DNA of 64,000 nucleotides from an uncultured Lachnospiraceae bacterium (GTDB taxonomy: Bacteria > Bacillota > Clostridia > Lachnospirales > Lachnospiraceae). Made by a program: the position numbers and the translations under genes. The notes beneath the pieces are model-generated. The model was not told the DNA's origin, made no database searches, and saw nothing but the letters and a program-made list of their open reading frames with translations. Of the stretch, positions 8,820 to 17,602 are shown one piece after another (within the stretch, counting starts at the first letter, position 1; each line of letters starts with the position of its first letter). The stretch is taken from positions 1-64,000 of the forward strand of contig CAMXIK010000001.1 of the NCBI GenBank assembly GCA_947243855.1, read 5' to 3'.

Positions 8820-11687
8820 ATGTCTGACAATCTTAAGATGCGTCCGCGCGAATATATTAAAATACGCGGCGCGAACGAACACAATTTAAAAGGAATCGAT
8901 CTGGATATTCCCCGTAATGAGTTTGTAGTGCTTACGGGGCTGTCGGGTTCGGGAAAATCTTCCCTTGCTTTTGATACCATCTATGCGGAGGGACAGAGGC
9001 GTTATATGGAATCCCTCTCTTCCTATGCGAGACAGTTTTTGGGGCAGATGGAAAAACCTGATGTGGAACGAATCGAAGGACTGTCTCCGGCAATCTCTAT
9101 TGACCAGAAATCCACGAACCGGAATCCGCGTTCTACCGTGGGAACGGTGACGGAGATTTACGATTATTTTCGTCTTCTCTATGCCCGCATCGGCATTCCT
9201 CATTGCCCGAACTGCGGGAAGGAAATTAAGAGGCAGACGGTAGACCAGATTGTGGATCAGGTGATGGCGCTGCCTGAGGGGACGAAAATTCAGCTTCTTG
9301 CGCCGGTGGTGCGGGGCAGGAAAGGCCAGCATGAGAAGATTTTTGAGCGGGCGCGCAGAAGCGGCTATGTGAGAGTGCGGGTGGACGGCAGCCTTTATGA
9401 TCTGAGCGAGGAGTCTGACAGTTTTAAATTAGACAAAAATATCAAGCACAACATTGAGATTGTGGTGGATCGCCTTGTGGTTAAGGAGGGGATCGAACGT
9501 CGCCTGACGGATTCTGTGGAAAATGTTTTTGCGCTGGCGGAGGGGTTGATGACCCTTGACGTGATAGACGGGGAACCGATTCAGTTTAGCCAGAGCTTTG
9601 CCTGTCCCGATTGTGGAATCAGTATCAGTGAGATCGAGCCGAGAAGCTTTTCCTTTAATAATCCGTTTGGCGCTTGTCCGAGTTGCTTTGGCTTGGGCTA
9701 TAAGATGGAGTTTGACGAGGATCTGATCATACCGGACAAAAGCGTTAGTTTGGAGGACGGGGCGATTGCCGTTTTGGGATGGCAGTCCAGCGGCGACAAA
9801 GGCAGTTTTACTAACGCGGTTTTGCAGGCATTGGCCAAGAAATTTAAGTTCAGCCTGAAAACGCCTTTCGGAGAGCTTTCGGAGGAAGTACAGGATATTA
9901 TCGTTCACGGTACGACTAAGTCGGTGGACGTGTATTACGAGGGACAGCGGGGAAGCGGCGTTTACCCTGTAGTTTTTGAGGGCGTGATCAAAAATGTGGA
10001 GAGGCGATACCGGGAGACTAGCTCTGACTGGAGTAAGCAGGAGTATGAGAGTTTTATGAGGATTACCCCCTGTAAAGAATGTAAGGGGATGCGTTTGAAA
10101 AAAGAGTCTCTTGCGGTGACTGTCTGCGATAAAAATATTTTTGAAATCACGTCCATGTCCGTGGCAAAGCTGCATGATTTTATCGGCGGTATGCAGTTGA
10201 CGCCCCAACAGGAGTTGATCGGGAAACGAGTTTTAAAGGAAATCCGTGCAAGAGTCGGTTTTCTTGTGGAAGTGGGATTGGAATATCTGTCGCTGGCAAG
10301 GGCCACCAGCTCTCTTTCCGGCGGTGAGGCGCAGAGAATCCGTTTGGCGACGCAGATCGGCTCCGGGTTGGTGGGAGTCTGTTACATTTTGGACGAGCCA
10401 AGTATTGGCCTGCATCAGAGGGATAATGACAAGCTGATTGCAGCGCTCAAGAATCTGCGGGATATGGGAAATACGCTTCTGGTGGTGGAGCACGACGAGG
10501 ACACCATGCTGGCGGCGGACCATATCGTGGATATCGGGCCGGGAGCGGGAAGTCGTGGCGGCGAGGTGGTTGCGCAGGGAACGGCGGAAGAAATCATGCA
10601 GGTGGAAGAGTCTGTCACCGGACAGTATCTGAGTGGAAAGCTACAGATTCCAGTACCGAAGACGCGCCGGAAACCTCTGGGCTGGCTGACCGTGAAAGGC
10701 GCGGAAGAAAATAACCTCAAAAAAATTGACGTGAAATTCCCCACGGGCATTATGACCTGCGTGACCGGGGTTTCGGGTTCAGGAAAAAGCTCCCTTGTCA
10801 ATGAGATTCTTTATAAACATCTGGCAAAGGATTTGAACAGGGCGCGTACCATTCCCGGTAAACACAAGGAAATTTTGGGGATCGACCAGCTTGACAAGGT
10901 GATTAATATCGATCAGTCGCCCATCGGCAGGACGCCCCGTTCTAACCCTGCTACCTATACGGGCGTGTTTGATCAGATCCGTGATCTTTTTGCGACCACG
11001 CAGGATGCGAAAGCCAGAGGTTACAAGAAGGGGCGGTTCAGTTTCAATGTGAAGGGCGGTCGTTGCGAGGCCTGCGGCGGCGACGGTATTATCAAGATAG
11101 AAATGCACTTTTTGCCAGACGTTTATGTGCCTTGCGAAGTCTGTGGCGGCAAGCGGTATAACAGGGAAACGCTGGAAGTAAAGTATAAGGGTAAGAATAT
11201 TTTTGATGTGCTCGACATGACGGTGGAAGAGGCGGTGCCTTTCTTTGAAAATCTTCCTTCCATCCGCAGAAAAATAGAGACGTTAAATGACGTGGGCCTT
11301 TCCTATGTGAAATTGGGACAGCCGTCCACCACACTTTCGGGCGGCGAGGCGCAGCGGATTAAACTGGCCACGGAACTTTCCAAGCGAAGCACGGGTAAAA
11401 CCATCTATATTCTGGACGAGCCTACTACGGGCCTGCACTTTGCGGACGTACACAAGCTGGTAGATATTCTGCACAAGCTGGCCGAGGGCGGCAATACCGT
11501 GGTAGTGATTGAGCACAACCTTGACGTGATTAAAACTGCCGATTATATTATCGACATGGGCCCGGAAGGCGGCGAGGGCGGCGGCACTGTTATTGCGCAG
11601 GGAACACCGGAGCAGATTGCAAAAAATCAGAAATCCTATACCGGGGTTTACATTAAGAAGATGCTTGAGAGGGCGGAGCAGGGGTGA
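8820..11687 (+). CDS. uvrA: excinuclease ABC subunit UvrA
   Basis: A 955-residue damage-sensing ABC ATPase, of usual length. Two ABC modules are present: Walker [17 protein letters not shown] near residue 40 and [16 protein letters not shown] near residue 645. Signature motifs are [14 protein letters not shown] and [14 protein letters not shown], each followed by a Walker B with LDEPSIGLH or LDEPTTGLH. Zinc modules show CPNC, CPDCG with CPSC, and CEACGG with CEVCGG. It forms the UvrA2-UvrB complex that scans DNA for bulky lesions. AGAGGA lies about eight bases before ATG. Second gene of the LexA-controlled operon. Confidence 0.97.
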   Translation: MSDNLKMRPREYIKIRGANEHNLKGIDLDIPRNEFVVLTGLSGSGKSSLAFDTIYAEGQRRYMESLSSYARQFLGQMEKPDVERIEGLSPAISIDQKSTNRNPRSTVGTVTEIYDYFRLLYARIGIPHCPNCGKEIKRQTVDQIVDQVMALPEGTKIQLLAPVVRGRKGQHEKIFERARRSGYVRVRVDGSLYDLSEESDSFKLDKNIKHNIEIVVDRLVVKEGIERRLTDSVENVFALAEGLMTLDVIDGEPIQFSQSFACPDCGISISEIEPRSFSFNNPFGACPSCFGLGYKMEFDEDLIIPDKSVSLEDGAIAVLGWQSSGDKGSFTNAVLQALAKKFKFSLKTPFGELSEEVQDIIVHGTTKSVDVYYEGQRGSGVYPVVFEGVIKNVERRYRETSSDWSKQEYESFMRITPCKECKGMRLKKESLAVTVCDKNIFEITSMSVAKLHDFIGGMQLTPQQELIGKRVLKEIRARVGFLVEVGLEYLSLARATSSLSGGEAQRIRLATQIGSGLVGVCYILDEPSIGLHQRDNDKLIAALKNLRDMGNTLLVVEHDEDTMLAADHIVDIGPGAGSRGGEVVAQGTAEEIMQVEESVTGQYLSGKLQIPVPKTRRKPLGWLTVKGAEENNLKKIDVKFPTGIMTCVTGVSGSGKSSLVNEILYKHLAKDLNRARTIPGKHKEILGIDQLDKVINIDQSPIGRTPRSNPATYTGVFDQIRDLFATTQDAKARGYKKGRFSFNVKGGRCEACGGDGIIKIEMHFLPDVYVPCEVCGGKRYNRETLEVKYKGKNIFDVLDMTVEEAVPFFENLPSIRRKIETLNDVGLSYVKLGQPSTTLSGGEAQRIKLATELSKRSTGKTIYILDEPTTGLHFADVHKLVDILHKLAEGGNTVVVIEHNLDVIKTADYIIDMGPEGGEGGGTVIAQGTPEQIAKNQKSYTGVYIKKMLERAEQG

Positions 11688-11709
11688 TGCTGGCCGTGTA
11701 GTAGTGAGA

Positions 11710-11761
11710 ATATTCCTTGGCATGCAATATAGGAATCGAGAATTTGCATGTCAAGGAATAT
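11710..11761. terminator. long inverted repeat between convergent genes
   Basis: ATATTCCTTG-g-CATGCAA at 11710-11727 pairs with TTGCATG-t-CAAGGAATAT at 11744-11761, giving a stem of 17 pairs plus one central G-T opposition around a 16-base loop. It lies between uvrA and the convergent DJ-1 gene, so it may end both transcripts, but a clean T-run is lacking. Confidence 0.5.
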
Positions 11762-11766
11762 GAAAA

Positions 11767-12405
11767 TTATTTTTCTTTGTCGGGCGCTAATGTCCGCATG
11801 AGAGCAAAGAAAGATGCCTCTTTTCCGGTACTAAAATACTGATACCAAAATTCTAAAGTATCTGATTGAAAAACGTCTAAATACTCAATGATTTGTTTTG
11901 CCCACAGCAGAGAACCCGTAGAACTTGCGGTGATGAGGTTGTTATCTGCTACAGATGGCTCGTCTATATAAAAATCCAGCCCTTGATAAGCAGGTGAAAA
12001 CATTTCAAGAAAGCCCTTCCCGTTACTGGTATGCCGGCGGTTATCCAATAATCCAAAATCAGCAAGTGCAGCGGTAGCCCCGCAAATGGCAGCAACCATA
12101 GTTCCTAAAGAGAGAAGCTCGCCTGCTTTTTTGATAATGGCTCTATGCTTTGGGTCATTCCATGTATCTGCGCCCGGTAATAGCAATGCGCTTGCTTTAT
12201 TAACAGGGATGTCATTAATGAGACAATCGGGCACAATGGTTAGCCCGCCCATCGTATGGATTGGCTCTTTGGAATAACTGACTGTTTTAAGTGATACAGG
12301 CTCTGCATCTTTTTTGAAAAACCGCCCCGAATGCAGTTCCGAAGTGACATAACCTAATTCCCAGTCGGCTAGTGTTTCAAGAACATAAACATAGATTGTA
12401 AACAT
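11767..12405 (-). CDS. DJ-1/PfpI family protein
   Basis: A 212-residue protein of the class I glutamine amidotransferase-like fold. The nucleophile elbow AAICGATAAL near residue 110 carries the cysteine. SALLLPGADTWND earlier holds the conserved loop, and the DJ-1 type helix follows. Members act as chaperones, deglycases, amidases or hydratases; the substrate cannot be inferred. It has no signal peptide. GGAGGG lies five bases before the ATG on the minus strand. It is divergent from a WYL regulator, which is a likely controller of it. Confidence 0.85.
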   Translation of the reverse strand: MFTIYVYVLETLADWELGYVTSELHSGRFFKKDAEPVSLKTVSYSKEPIHTMGGLTIVPDCLINDIPVNKASALLLPGADTWNDPKHRAIIKKAGELLSLGTMVAAICGATAALADFGLLDNRRHTSNGKGFLEMFSPAYQGLDFYIDEPSVADNNLITASSTGSLLWAKQIIEYLDVFQSDTLEFWYQYFSTGKEASFFALMRTLAPDKEK

Positions 12406-12463
12406 AAATTCCCTCCATTTTCGTTGTGTAATTGATTTGTGTGCTTATTTATTCTATCATGCA

Positions 12464-12489
12464 ATTGTTGACAACATTATGGCAACAAT
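12464..12489. promoter_or_regulatory. inverted repeat in the DJ-1/WYL divergent region
   Basis: ATTGTTG at 12464-12470 and CAACAAT at 12483-12489 are exact complements, 12 bp apart, inside the only intergenic space between the two divergent genes. The left arm overlaps a TTGACA at 12468-12473. A candidate operator for the WYL regulator. Confidence 0.4.
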
Positions 12490-12526
12490 AGATAGGATCA
12501 ATGAAATTTTGAAAGGCGGTTCTCAG

Positions 12527-13459
12527 ATGAAAATTGACAGGCTCGTGAGTATTATTATGATGCTGCTTGCTAAAGAGAGAATAGGAGCGCAGGAATTAGC
12601 GGACATGTTTGAGGTGTCGCCCCGCACGATTTACCGCGATATAGACACAATCAATATGGCGGGTATTCCCATTCGTTCGATATCGGGAGCAGGCGGCGGC
12701 TTTGAAATTATGCAGAACTATAAAATGGACAAAAATGTTTTTTCGACGGCTGACCTTTCCGCTATCCTGATGGGACTTTCAAGTCTTTCGGACATGATAA
12801 GGGGAAATGAAGTAATAAATGCTCTTGCAAAAGTCAAAAGCTTTATTCCTGCTGATCGAGCGAAAGAAATAGAATTAAAAGCAAACCAAATATGCATAGA
12901 CTTAAGTCCTTGGATGGGCAACCGTAACACACAATCCTATTTGGAAATTATCAAAACAGCTCTACAGGATTGCAGGCTGGTTTCTTTTGAATATACAGCT
13001 CATCACGGGAAGAAAGCGATACGAACGGTTGAGCCGTATCAGCTTGTTTTAAAAAGCGGCCACTGGTATTTTCATGGATATTGCTATATGCGAAAGGACT
13101 TTCGCTTATTCAGACTATCCCGAATATCAAATTTGCATATGAAAGAGGAATATTTTACTCCGCGGGATTATTCCAAACCGATTTTAGACTTTGAAGAAGT
13201 TTTGGAAACGATGCAAATAGCAATAAAAATCCGTGTTCATAAATCCATTATGGACAGGGTGCTTGATCATTGCGATTATAAACATTTTTCTCCCGATGGT
13301 GACGAATATTATATTGTTGATTTTCCTTTTATAGAGAATGAATATTACTACGATATTCTTCTCGGCTTTGGGGATAAGTGCGAGTGTTTGGAACCACTAT
13401 ATATTCGCGACGAAATGAAGCGCAGAATATATAATATAGCGGCTATATATGAAAAATAA
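12527..13459 (+). CDS. HTH and WYL domain transcriptional regulator
   Basis: A 310-residue YafY-type regulator. An N-terminal HTH (MKIDRLVSIIMMLLAKERIGAQELADMFEVSPRTIYRDIDTINMAG written in part) is followed by a linker and the WYL ligand-sensing domain near residues 130-220, with RTVEPYQLVLKSGHWYFHGYC and FRLFRLSRI. A C-terminal WCX-like extension follows. The frame is open from 12437, but ATG 12527 starts exactly at the HTH and has AAGGCGG seven bases upstream. It is divergent from the DJ-1 gene and probably regulates it and itself. The ligand is unknown. Confidence 0.88.
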   Translation: MKIDRLVSIIMMLLAKERIGAQELADMFEVSPRTIYRDIDTINMAGIPIRSISGAGGGFEIMQNYKMDKNVFSTADLSAILMGLSSLSDMIRGNEVINALAKVKSFIPADRAKEIELKANQICIDLSPWMGNRNTQSYLEIIKTALQDCRLVSFEYTAHHGKKAIRTVEPYQLVLKSGHWYFHGYCYMRKDFRLFRLSRISNLHMKEEYFTPRDYSKPILDFEEVLETMQIAIKIRVHKSIMDRVLDHCDYKHFSPDGDEYYIVDFPFIENEYYYDILLGFGDKCECLEPLYIRDEMKRRIYNIAAIYEK

Positions 13460-13481
13460 CCTGATTATCCTCATTAGACCT

Positions 13482-13542
13482 ATTAAATATTAATGATAAA
13501 AATTAAATATTTAATGACAAACATTTACGCACGTGCTAAAAT
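13482..13542 (+). promoter_or_regulatory. tandem repeats overlapping the DUF2975/HTH promoter
   Basis: Two near-identical repeats, ATTAAATATTAATGATAAA at 13482-13500 and ATTAAATATTTAATGACAAA at 13502-13521, are offset by 20 bp, two helical turns. The second overlaps the proposed -35 ATGACA at 13514-13519, which is 17 bp from TAAAAT at 13537-13542. This is a credible autorepressor site for the HTH protein at 14110. Confidence 0.55.
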
Positions 13543-13590
13543 TGAATAAAGAAGGTGAATAAAGAAAGTAATAGAATAGGAGGAAAAAGT

Positions 13591-14100
13591 ATGGATAGGT
13601 TAGAAGAGGTTAAAAAAGTAAGCAGACTTATTGCAAAAATGGGAAAGATATTTCAAATAGTGTTTGGAATCTTTATTGGAATGTTTTTGATTTCTATTAT
13701 CATATTGTCTGTACTACGAAATACTCTCAATGGCATGACCGTTGCGTTCCAAATAGGTGTTAATTTTGATAATTTGGGATATTGGGCTAACAAATTAGCA
13801 AGTGAAGGAAAGATTATAGACGCATTTATTGTATTTGGTATATCTGGATTATTGTTTTCGCTTATGATAACAATAATCATGCACTTTGTTGTAAAAATTT
13901 TTGCCAATTTTTGTGATGCGTATTCACCGTTCTTACCAGAGACGGTAAAGGATTTAAAAATAATTTCTGCATTGGTTACATTACTCATTTTGAGAAACAG
14001 TATCGGATTAGGTATGATTTCAGGATTTGTCTTCTGGGGAATCATTCAGCTCTACGAATATGGGTGCGAATTACAAAATCAGGCAGATGAAACGTTGTAG
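13591..14100 (+). CDS. DUF2975 (YoaS-like) membrane protein
   Basis: A 169-residue integral membrane protein with four predicted helices: after a charged start, at about residues 20-45, 75-105, 125-140 and 140-155. The layout, length and its direct pairing with a small YozG-like HTH protein match the DUF2975/YoaS family, whose function is unknown. The frame is open from a GTG at 13555, but AGGAGG lies eight bases before ATG 13591, so I chose the latter. The next gene begins within ten bases of the stop. The promoter region carries tandem repeats. Confidence 0.78.
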   Translation: MDRLEEVKKVSRLIAKMGKIFQIVFGIFIGMFLISIIILSVLRNTLNGMTVAFQIGVNFDNLGYWANKLASEGKIIDAFIVFGISGLLFSLMITIIMHFVVKIFANFCDAYSPFLPETVKDLKIISALVTLLILRNSIGLGMISGFVFWGIIQLYEYGCELQNQADETL

Positions 14101-14109
14101 GTGATAAAG

Positions 14110-14316
14110 ATGGCTATTATTTTAAGATTAGACAGAGTTATGGCTGACAGGAAAATTTCTTTGAATGATTTGGCAGATCAAGTGGGGATAGCAAATGTCA
14201 ATTTATCTAAAATAAAAACAGGAAAAGTAAGTGCGATCCGTTTCTCGACATTGAATGCGATATGTGATGTACTGGATTGCCAACCGGGAGACATATTAGA
14301 ATTTCAAAAAGATTAA
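14110..14316 (+). CDS. small XRE-type (YozG-like) HTH regulator
   Basis: A 68-residue Cro/C1-type DNA-binding protein that is almost only a helix-turn-helix: LDRVMADRKISLNDLADQVGIANVNLSKIKTGK, then FSTLNAICDVLDCQPGDILEF. This is the compact YozG form that usually partners a DUF2975 membrane protein, and it probably represses the pair. ATG 14110 has AGGTGA five bases upstream, overlapping the stop of the previous gene, so translation is likely coupled. A terminator follows at 14344. Confidence 0.88.
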   Translation: MAIILRLDRVMADRKISLNDLADQVGIANVNLSKIKTGKVSAIRFSTLNAICDVLDCQPGDILEFQKD

Positions 14317-14343
14317 TCTGGTAACAACACAAAATAATAGGAG

Positions 14344-14386
14344 ACCGCCGCTATGGTTTATTGCCAGATGCGGCGGTTTCCATTTT
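14344..14386 (+). terminator. intrinsic terminator after the DUF2975/HTH pair
   Basis: ACCGCCGC at 14344-14351 pairs exactly with GCGGCGGT at 14370-14377 around an 18-base loop, followed by a T-rich stretch. Confidence 0.65.
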
Positions 14387-14440
14387 TACATATTGGCTAC
14401 AGTTGCCGTGGGAGGCAGACATTCCTTTGCGGGAAGAAGA

Positions 14441-14507
14441 TTTCACACCCAAAATGAAACATTTGGCACCCTGCAATCAGTTGGTAATATGCCAATGCCG
14501 ATATAAT
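14441..14507 (+). promoter_or_regulatory. LytTR-type repeats and promoter of the two-component operon
   Basis: TTTCACACCC at 14441-14450 and TTTGGCACCC at 14462-14471 are direct repeats 21 bp apart, the spacing of two LytTR monomers on one DNA face. TATAAT follows at 14502-14507 with only a poor -35, as in activator-dependent promoters. A closely related block lies at 16730 before the unknown cassette, with the same distances. Confidence 0.65.
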
Positions 14508-14556
14508 AAATGATATTCAGATGTTTTTTATTTTAGGTGCTGAAAGGAAAAAATTG

Positions 14557-15279
14557 ATGAAGATAGCGGTTTGTGATGATGACCGGCCGATCCGGGAAGA
14601 ACTGATTCGTCTGATACAAAGGCAGATATCTGATGCGGATATCACAGAGTTTCAGTCGGGGGAAGAATTGCTCCATGCCGGAGCTGACTTCGATATCTAT
14701 TTTCTTGATATTGAAATGGATGCCGTGTCCGGCATGGAGCTGGCAAGGCATATCCGGGAACGGGAAGAAACCGGCAGGAAAAGGAGCATTATTATCTTTG
14801 TGACAGGGTATCGGGAATACATGGGAGAAGCCTTTGACGTCAATGCTTTCCACTATCTGGTAAAGCCTTTGGATGAGGATAAATTTGCAGAGGTTTTTGC
14901 CCGTGCATGGAAAGAGGCGTCTGTTTTTTGTGAACAGGAAAAGAAGTACATCATGGTGAAAAGCCTTGGCGCGCAGCAGCGATTACTGCTAAAGAATATT
15001 TACTATATTGAGAGCCGCAATAAAAAAGTCATTATCCATACAACGGACAAAACGTTGGAAGTCTACGGGAAAATGGAAGAGTTGGAAAACAGGCTGGGCA
15101 GTACCTTTTACCGCTGCCACAGATGCTATCTTGTAAACATGGAGAAGATATCTGCTTACAGTGCGGATAACATACAGGTCATAAATGGGGATAACCTGCT
15201 CCTTGCAAGGACGAAATATTCTGATTTTATCAAAGCCTATATGCGGTATATCAAAAATGGAGGGATTGTCAATGTTTGA
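14557..15279 (+). CDS. LytTR family response regulator (AgrA/LytR type)
   Basis: A 240-residue regulator. The receiver domain spans about residues 1-120, with acidic pocket CDDD, phosphoacceptor Asp51 in YFLDIEMD and Lys in HYLVKPLD. A LytTR DNA-binding domain occupies about 135-238 (LLKNIYYIESRNKKV, FYRCHRCYLVN, DNLLLARTKYSDFIKAY). Such proteins bind pairs of direct repeats upstream of weak promoters. The frame is open from 14521, but ATG 14557 matches the family start and follows AAAGGA. Its stop overlaps the kinase start by eight bases. It is probably autoregulated through the repeats at 14441. Confidence 0.93.
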   Translation: MKIAVCDDDRPIREELIRLIQRQISDADITEFQSGEELLHAGADFDIYFLDIEMDAVSGMELARHIREREETGRKRSIIIFVTGYREYMGEAFDVNAFHYLVKPLDEDKFAEVFARAWKEASVFCEQEKKYIMVKSLGAQQRLLLKNIYYIESRNKKVIIHTTDKTLEVYGKMEELENRLGSTFYRCHRCYLVNMEKISAYSADNIQVINGDNLLLARTKYSDFIKAYMRYIKNGGIVNV

Positions 15280-16705
15280 TCTGTTGCTTCCGATTTTCAT
15301 GTACCTGATTGACAGTATATTGAGCGTTGTCTATACACGGGGTTTTCTGAAAGAAAAGTATGAGAAAAGGGGAATGCCGGTGATCTGGGCTGGCGTTTAT
15401 TTCCTGATTCAGATTCTGGTATTTACCATAGGAGCCGACAGGTTTCCGGTGGGCATAGCTGCCAGAAGCATCTTAAATATCTGCATTCTGCTGTTCATGC
15501 AGTCGTTTTTCTTCCAAAAAGAGATACAAAAACAGTTTTTTATTACCTTTAGTTTTGTAGCGGGGACAGAGACGGTAAAATATTTGTTCGTTACGTTTGA
15601 TATTGTGGTAAGCGGATGGGGGAATCAGATCTTAGATCATCTGCTCGCAGAGAATATCTTAAATACGGTAGAAAGAACTGAGAATGTGATAACGATCTAC
15701 AATGCCGTAATGACGGTCTTATGCGTATTGTTCTATATCTTGTTATTGTCCGGATTTCTATTTTTCATAAGCAGGAAGTATGTCAAAAAGGACTATCCGT
15801 TACAGACATATGAGAATGTCTTTCTGCTCTTACCCTGCATTGCTGCGCTGTGTATCTCAGTCATCATAAGGCTGATCATCAGTTCGCTGAACAACGGGAT
15901 GGGGATTGTTATCTATGAGACCGTTCCACCGATTCGGTTTTGGCTGCCTGTTGTCGGTGCCTTGATGCTTTCTGACATGATCGCCAGTGTCATACTGTTT
16001 CAGAAACAGGTACAGTACCATGAGGAGACAGGGAAACGTGCCCTGCTGGAAAACCAAGTCCGGCAGATGCAGAAAGAGATCACGGAGATACAGGATATCT
16101 ATAGCGACATGAGAGGGCTCCGGCACGATATGAGAAGCCATTTGGCAAACATCTCCCTGCTTGTCAAAGGTACGGCAGATTCCGTGGAGGAAGAACTGGA
16201 AAGCTATATCGGGAAAATGGAAGAAACGGTCAGCAGGTTAGACTTTACCTATCAGACAGGCAATCCGATCACGGACATTATCATCCACCAGAAAGGGCAG
16301 GAAGCGGAGAAGAAACAGATACCGTTTCAGGTTGATTTCGCTTATCCATGCAACCTGCTGATAGATGTTTATGACATTGCTGTGATCTTGAATAATGCGC
16401 TGGAAAATGCCATAGAAGCGTGCGGCAGGGCAGAGGGTGAAAAACAGATCAGCTTACGTTCTTTTGTAAGAGGCTGTCTGTTCTTTATAGAGGTTGAGAA
16501 TGATTTTGCAGGGAACATTGTCATGGAAAAAGAAAGCGGGCTGCCGGTCAGCAGCAAGGGAAACGGGAAACTGCATGGGATCGGTATATCCAGCATACAA
16601 AGATGTGCGAGGAAGTATATGGGTGATATTGATATTGCAATCTCCGAGACAGACGGCAGGAAGAAATTCAGCCTTACCGTCATGATGAATGGAAAAACCG
16701 CGTAG
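15272..16705 (+). CDS. AgrC-like sensor histidine kinase (GHKL)
   Basis: A 477-residue kinase. Six or seven hydrophobic segments fill about residues 1-255, forming a membrane sensor without a large outer domain, as in peptide-sensing AgrC kinases. A coiled linker leads to the phosphoacceptor helix MRGLRHDMRSHLAN, and a GHKL ATPase domain has LNNALENAIEA and the G-box HGIGISSIQRCARKY. It is the cognate partner of the LytTR regulator, whose gene overlaps it. GGAGGG precedes ATG 15272. I found no agrB or agrD-like gene nearby, so the signal is unknown. Confidence 0.92.
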   Translation: MFDLLLPIFMYLIDSILSVVYTRGFLKEKYEKRGMPVIWAGVYFLIQILVFTIGADRFPVGIAARSILNICILLFMQSFFFQKEIQKQFFITFSFVAGTETVKYLFVTFDIVVSGWGNQILDHLLAENILNTVERTENVITIYNAVMTVLCVLFYILLLSGFLFFISRKYVKKDYPLQTYENVFLLLPCIAALCISVIIRLIISSLNNGMGIVIYETVPPIRFWLPVVGALMLSDMIASVILFQKQVQYHEETGKRALLENQVRQMQKEITEIQDIYSDMRGLRHDMRSHLANISLLVKGTADSVEEELESYIGKMEETVSRLDFTYQTGNPITDIIIHQKGQEAEKKQIPFQVDFAYPCNLLIDVYDIAVILNNALENAIEACGRAEGEKQISLRSFVRGCLFFIEVENDFAGNIVMEKESGLPVSSKGNGKLHGIGISSIQRCARKYMGDIDIAISETDGRKKFSLTVMMNGKTA

Positions 16706-16729
16706 GCCGTTTGACGATATAGTTAGAAG

Positions 16730-16797
16730 TTTCGCGCCCAAAATGGAGCAGTTCGCGCCAAATCTATGAAAAATATTTTGCAGACCGGCGATAAAGA
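16730..16797 (+). promoter_or_regulatory. second LytTR-type repeat block, upstream of the unknown cassette
   Basis: TTTCGCGCCC at 16730-16739 and GTTCGCGCCA at 16751-16760 are direct repeats 21 bp apart. Over 31 positions this block is identical to the block at 14441 at 23 positions. In both, a CGATA sequence lies at the same distance downstream; here the -10 (around 16790-16797) is poor, which fits a promoter that needs activation. Confidence 0.6.
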
Positions 16798-16834
16798 AGG
16801 TAAGAACATTTATCACATGGGAGGAGAAGTGAAG

Positions 16835-16876
16835 ATGGATTTAGGAGTAACGGATAAGTTGGAGGCTGCGTTATGA
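16835..16876 (+). CDS. 13-residue leader ORF
   Basis: ATG 16835 follows GGGAGGAG by about seven bases and encodes MDLGVTDKLEAAL. Its stop overlaps the ATG of the next gene by four bases (ATGA). The strong ribosome site and exact overlap suggest a translated, coupling leader peptide, although chance cannot be excluded at this length. Confidence 0.4.
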   Translation: MDLGVTDKLEAAL

Positions 16877-17553
16877 CAAATATAACTAATTATGACTATC
16901 ATGTTCAAAAGATGGGTGGAGGAACAGGCTCGACATTACCGGGTATGTTTCAGTTTTCGCAATTAAACAGCAACAGCATACAGTCACGATTAAAAGCGGC
17001 GGGTATTGACACAGGCAGCAGGCAGTATAAAGCCGTTATCCGGCAAATGGCAAAGGACGGCTGTACTGGCAGTATGTTTACATGTGTTCAGGCAATTAAG
17101 AATCTGATGAAAAACTATAATGCAAGAGGAGAGTGGGTTGAACCGACTACAGGATTGACAGGCCTGCTTGTAACAGATGAAACGGGAGATAGTTATAAAA
17201 GGATGATTGATATTCCTGAAAGCAGTAAAGAGAAAATGTTTGAATATGTAAAAAATAACTATATTGAAAAAAATGGAATGACGGACGGAGCAGGAAAAAC
17301 GGAAATTTATATGGAGATGTATAAACAAATGGACAGGGATGATCGGTTGTCGGCAGGCTGGACATTGGGCGAGTACCGTAAGGCGTATTCGCAAGCGTTT
17401 GTATCTGCGATTAAGGAAGTTGATCCGGCATGGGCATATGGTAAAGCCATACCTTCGGGTGTCTTGGAGGATATCACAAGGGAGCTTGTGGAAGATAATC
17501 TGAAAAAAACGGACAGTTCTCTTGCACGGGCATCACTGAACATACAGATATGA
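16873..17553 (+). CDS. DUF3879-like protein of unknown function
   Basis: A 226-residue protein with no signal peptide or membrane segment. The N-terminus is Gly/Ser/Asn-rich and low in structure, then comes IQSRLKAAGIDTGSRQYKAVIRQM, which I recall as the hallmark of DUF3879, a family from Lachnospiraceae. Later blocks are QAIKNLMKNYN, IDIPESSKEKMFEYVKNNYI, and YMEMYKQMDRDDRLSAGWTLGEYRKAYSQAFV. No catalytic motif is evident. GGAGG lies seven bases before the ATG, which overlaps the leader ORF stop. It heads the cassette that sits behind LytTR-type repeats. Family assignment is from memory. Confidence 0.65.
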   Translation: MTNITNYDYHVQKMGGGTGSTLPGMFQFSQLNSNSIQSRLKAAGIDTGSRQYKAVIRQMAKDGCTGSMFTCVQAIKNLMKNYNARGEWVEPTTGLTGLLVTDETGDSYKRMIDIPESSKEKMFEYVKNNYIEKNGMTDGAGKTEIYMEMYKQMDRDDRLSAGWTLGEYRKAYSQAFVSAIKEVDPAWAYGKAIPSGVLEDITRELVEDNLKKTDSSLARASLNIQI

Positions 17554-17602
17554 AATGCTCTATGACGTAAACATTTTCTAAAAGAAAAGGGGTAAGGATA
17601 AG

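Noticed and set aside
14454-14513. A 19-residue frame starting MKHLAPCN before the response regulator, possibly a signal peptide gene
   Set aside because: It overlaps the second repeat and the -10 element and lacks a ribosome site, so it is not a credible AgrD-like peptide.
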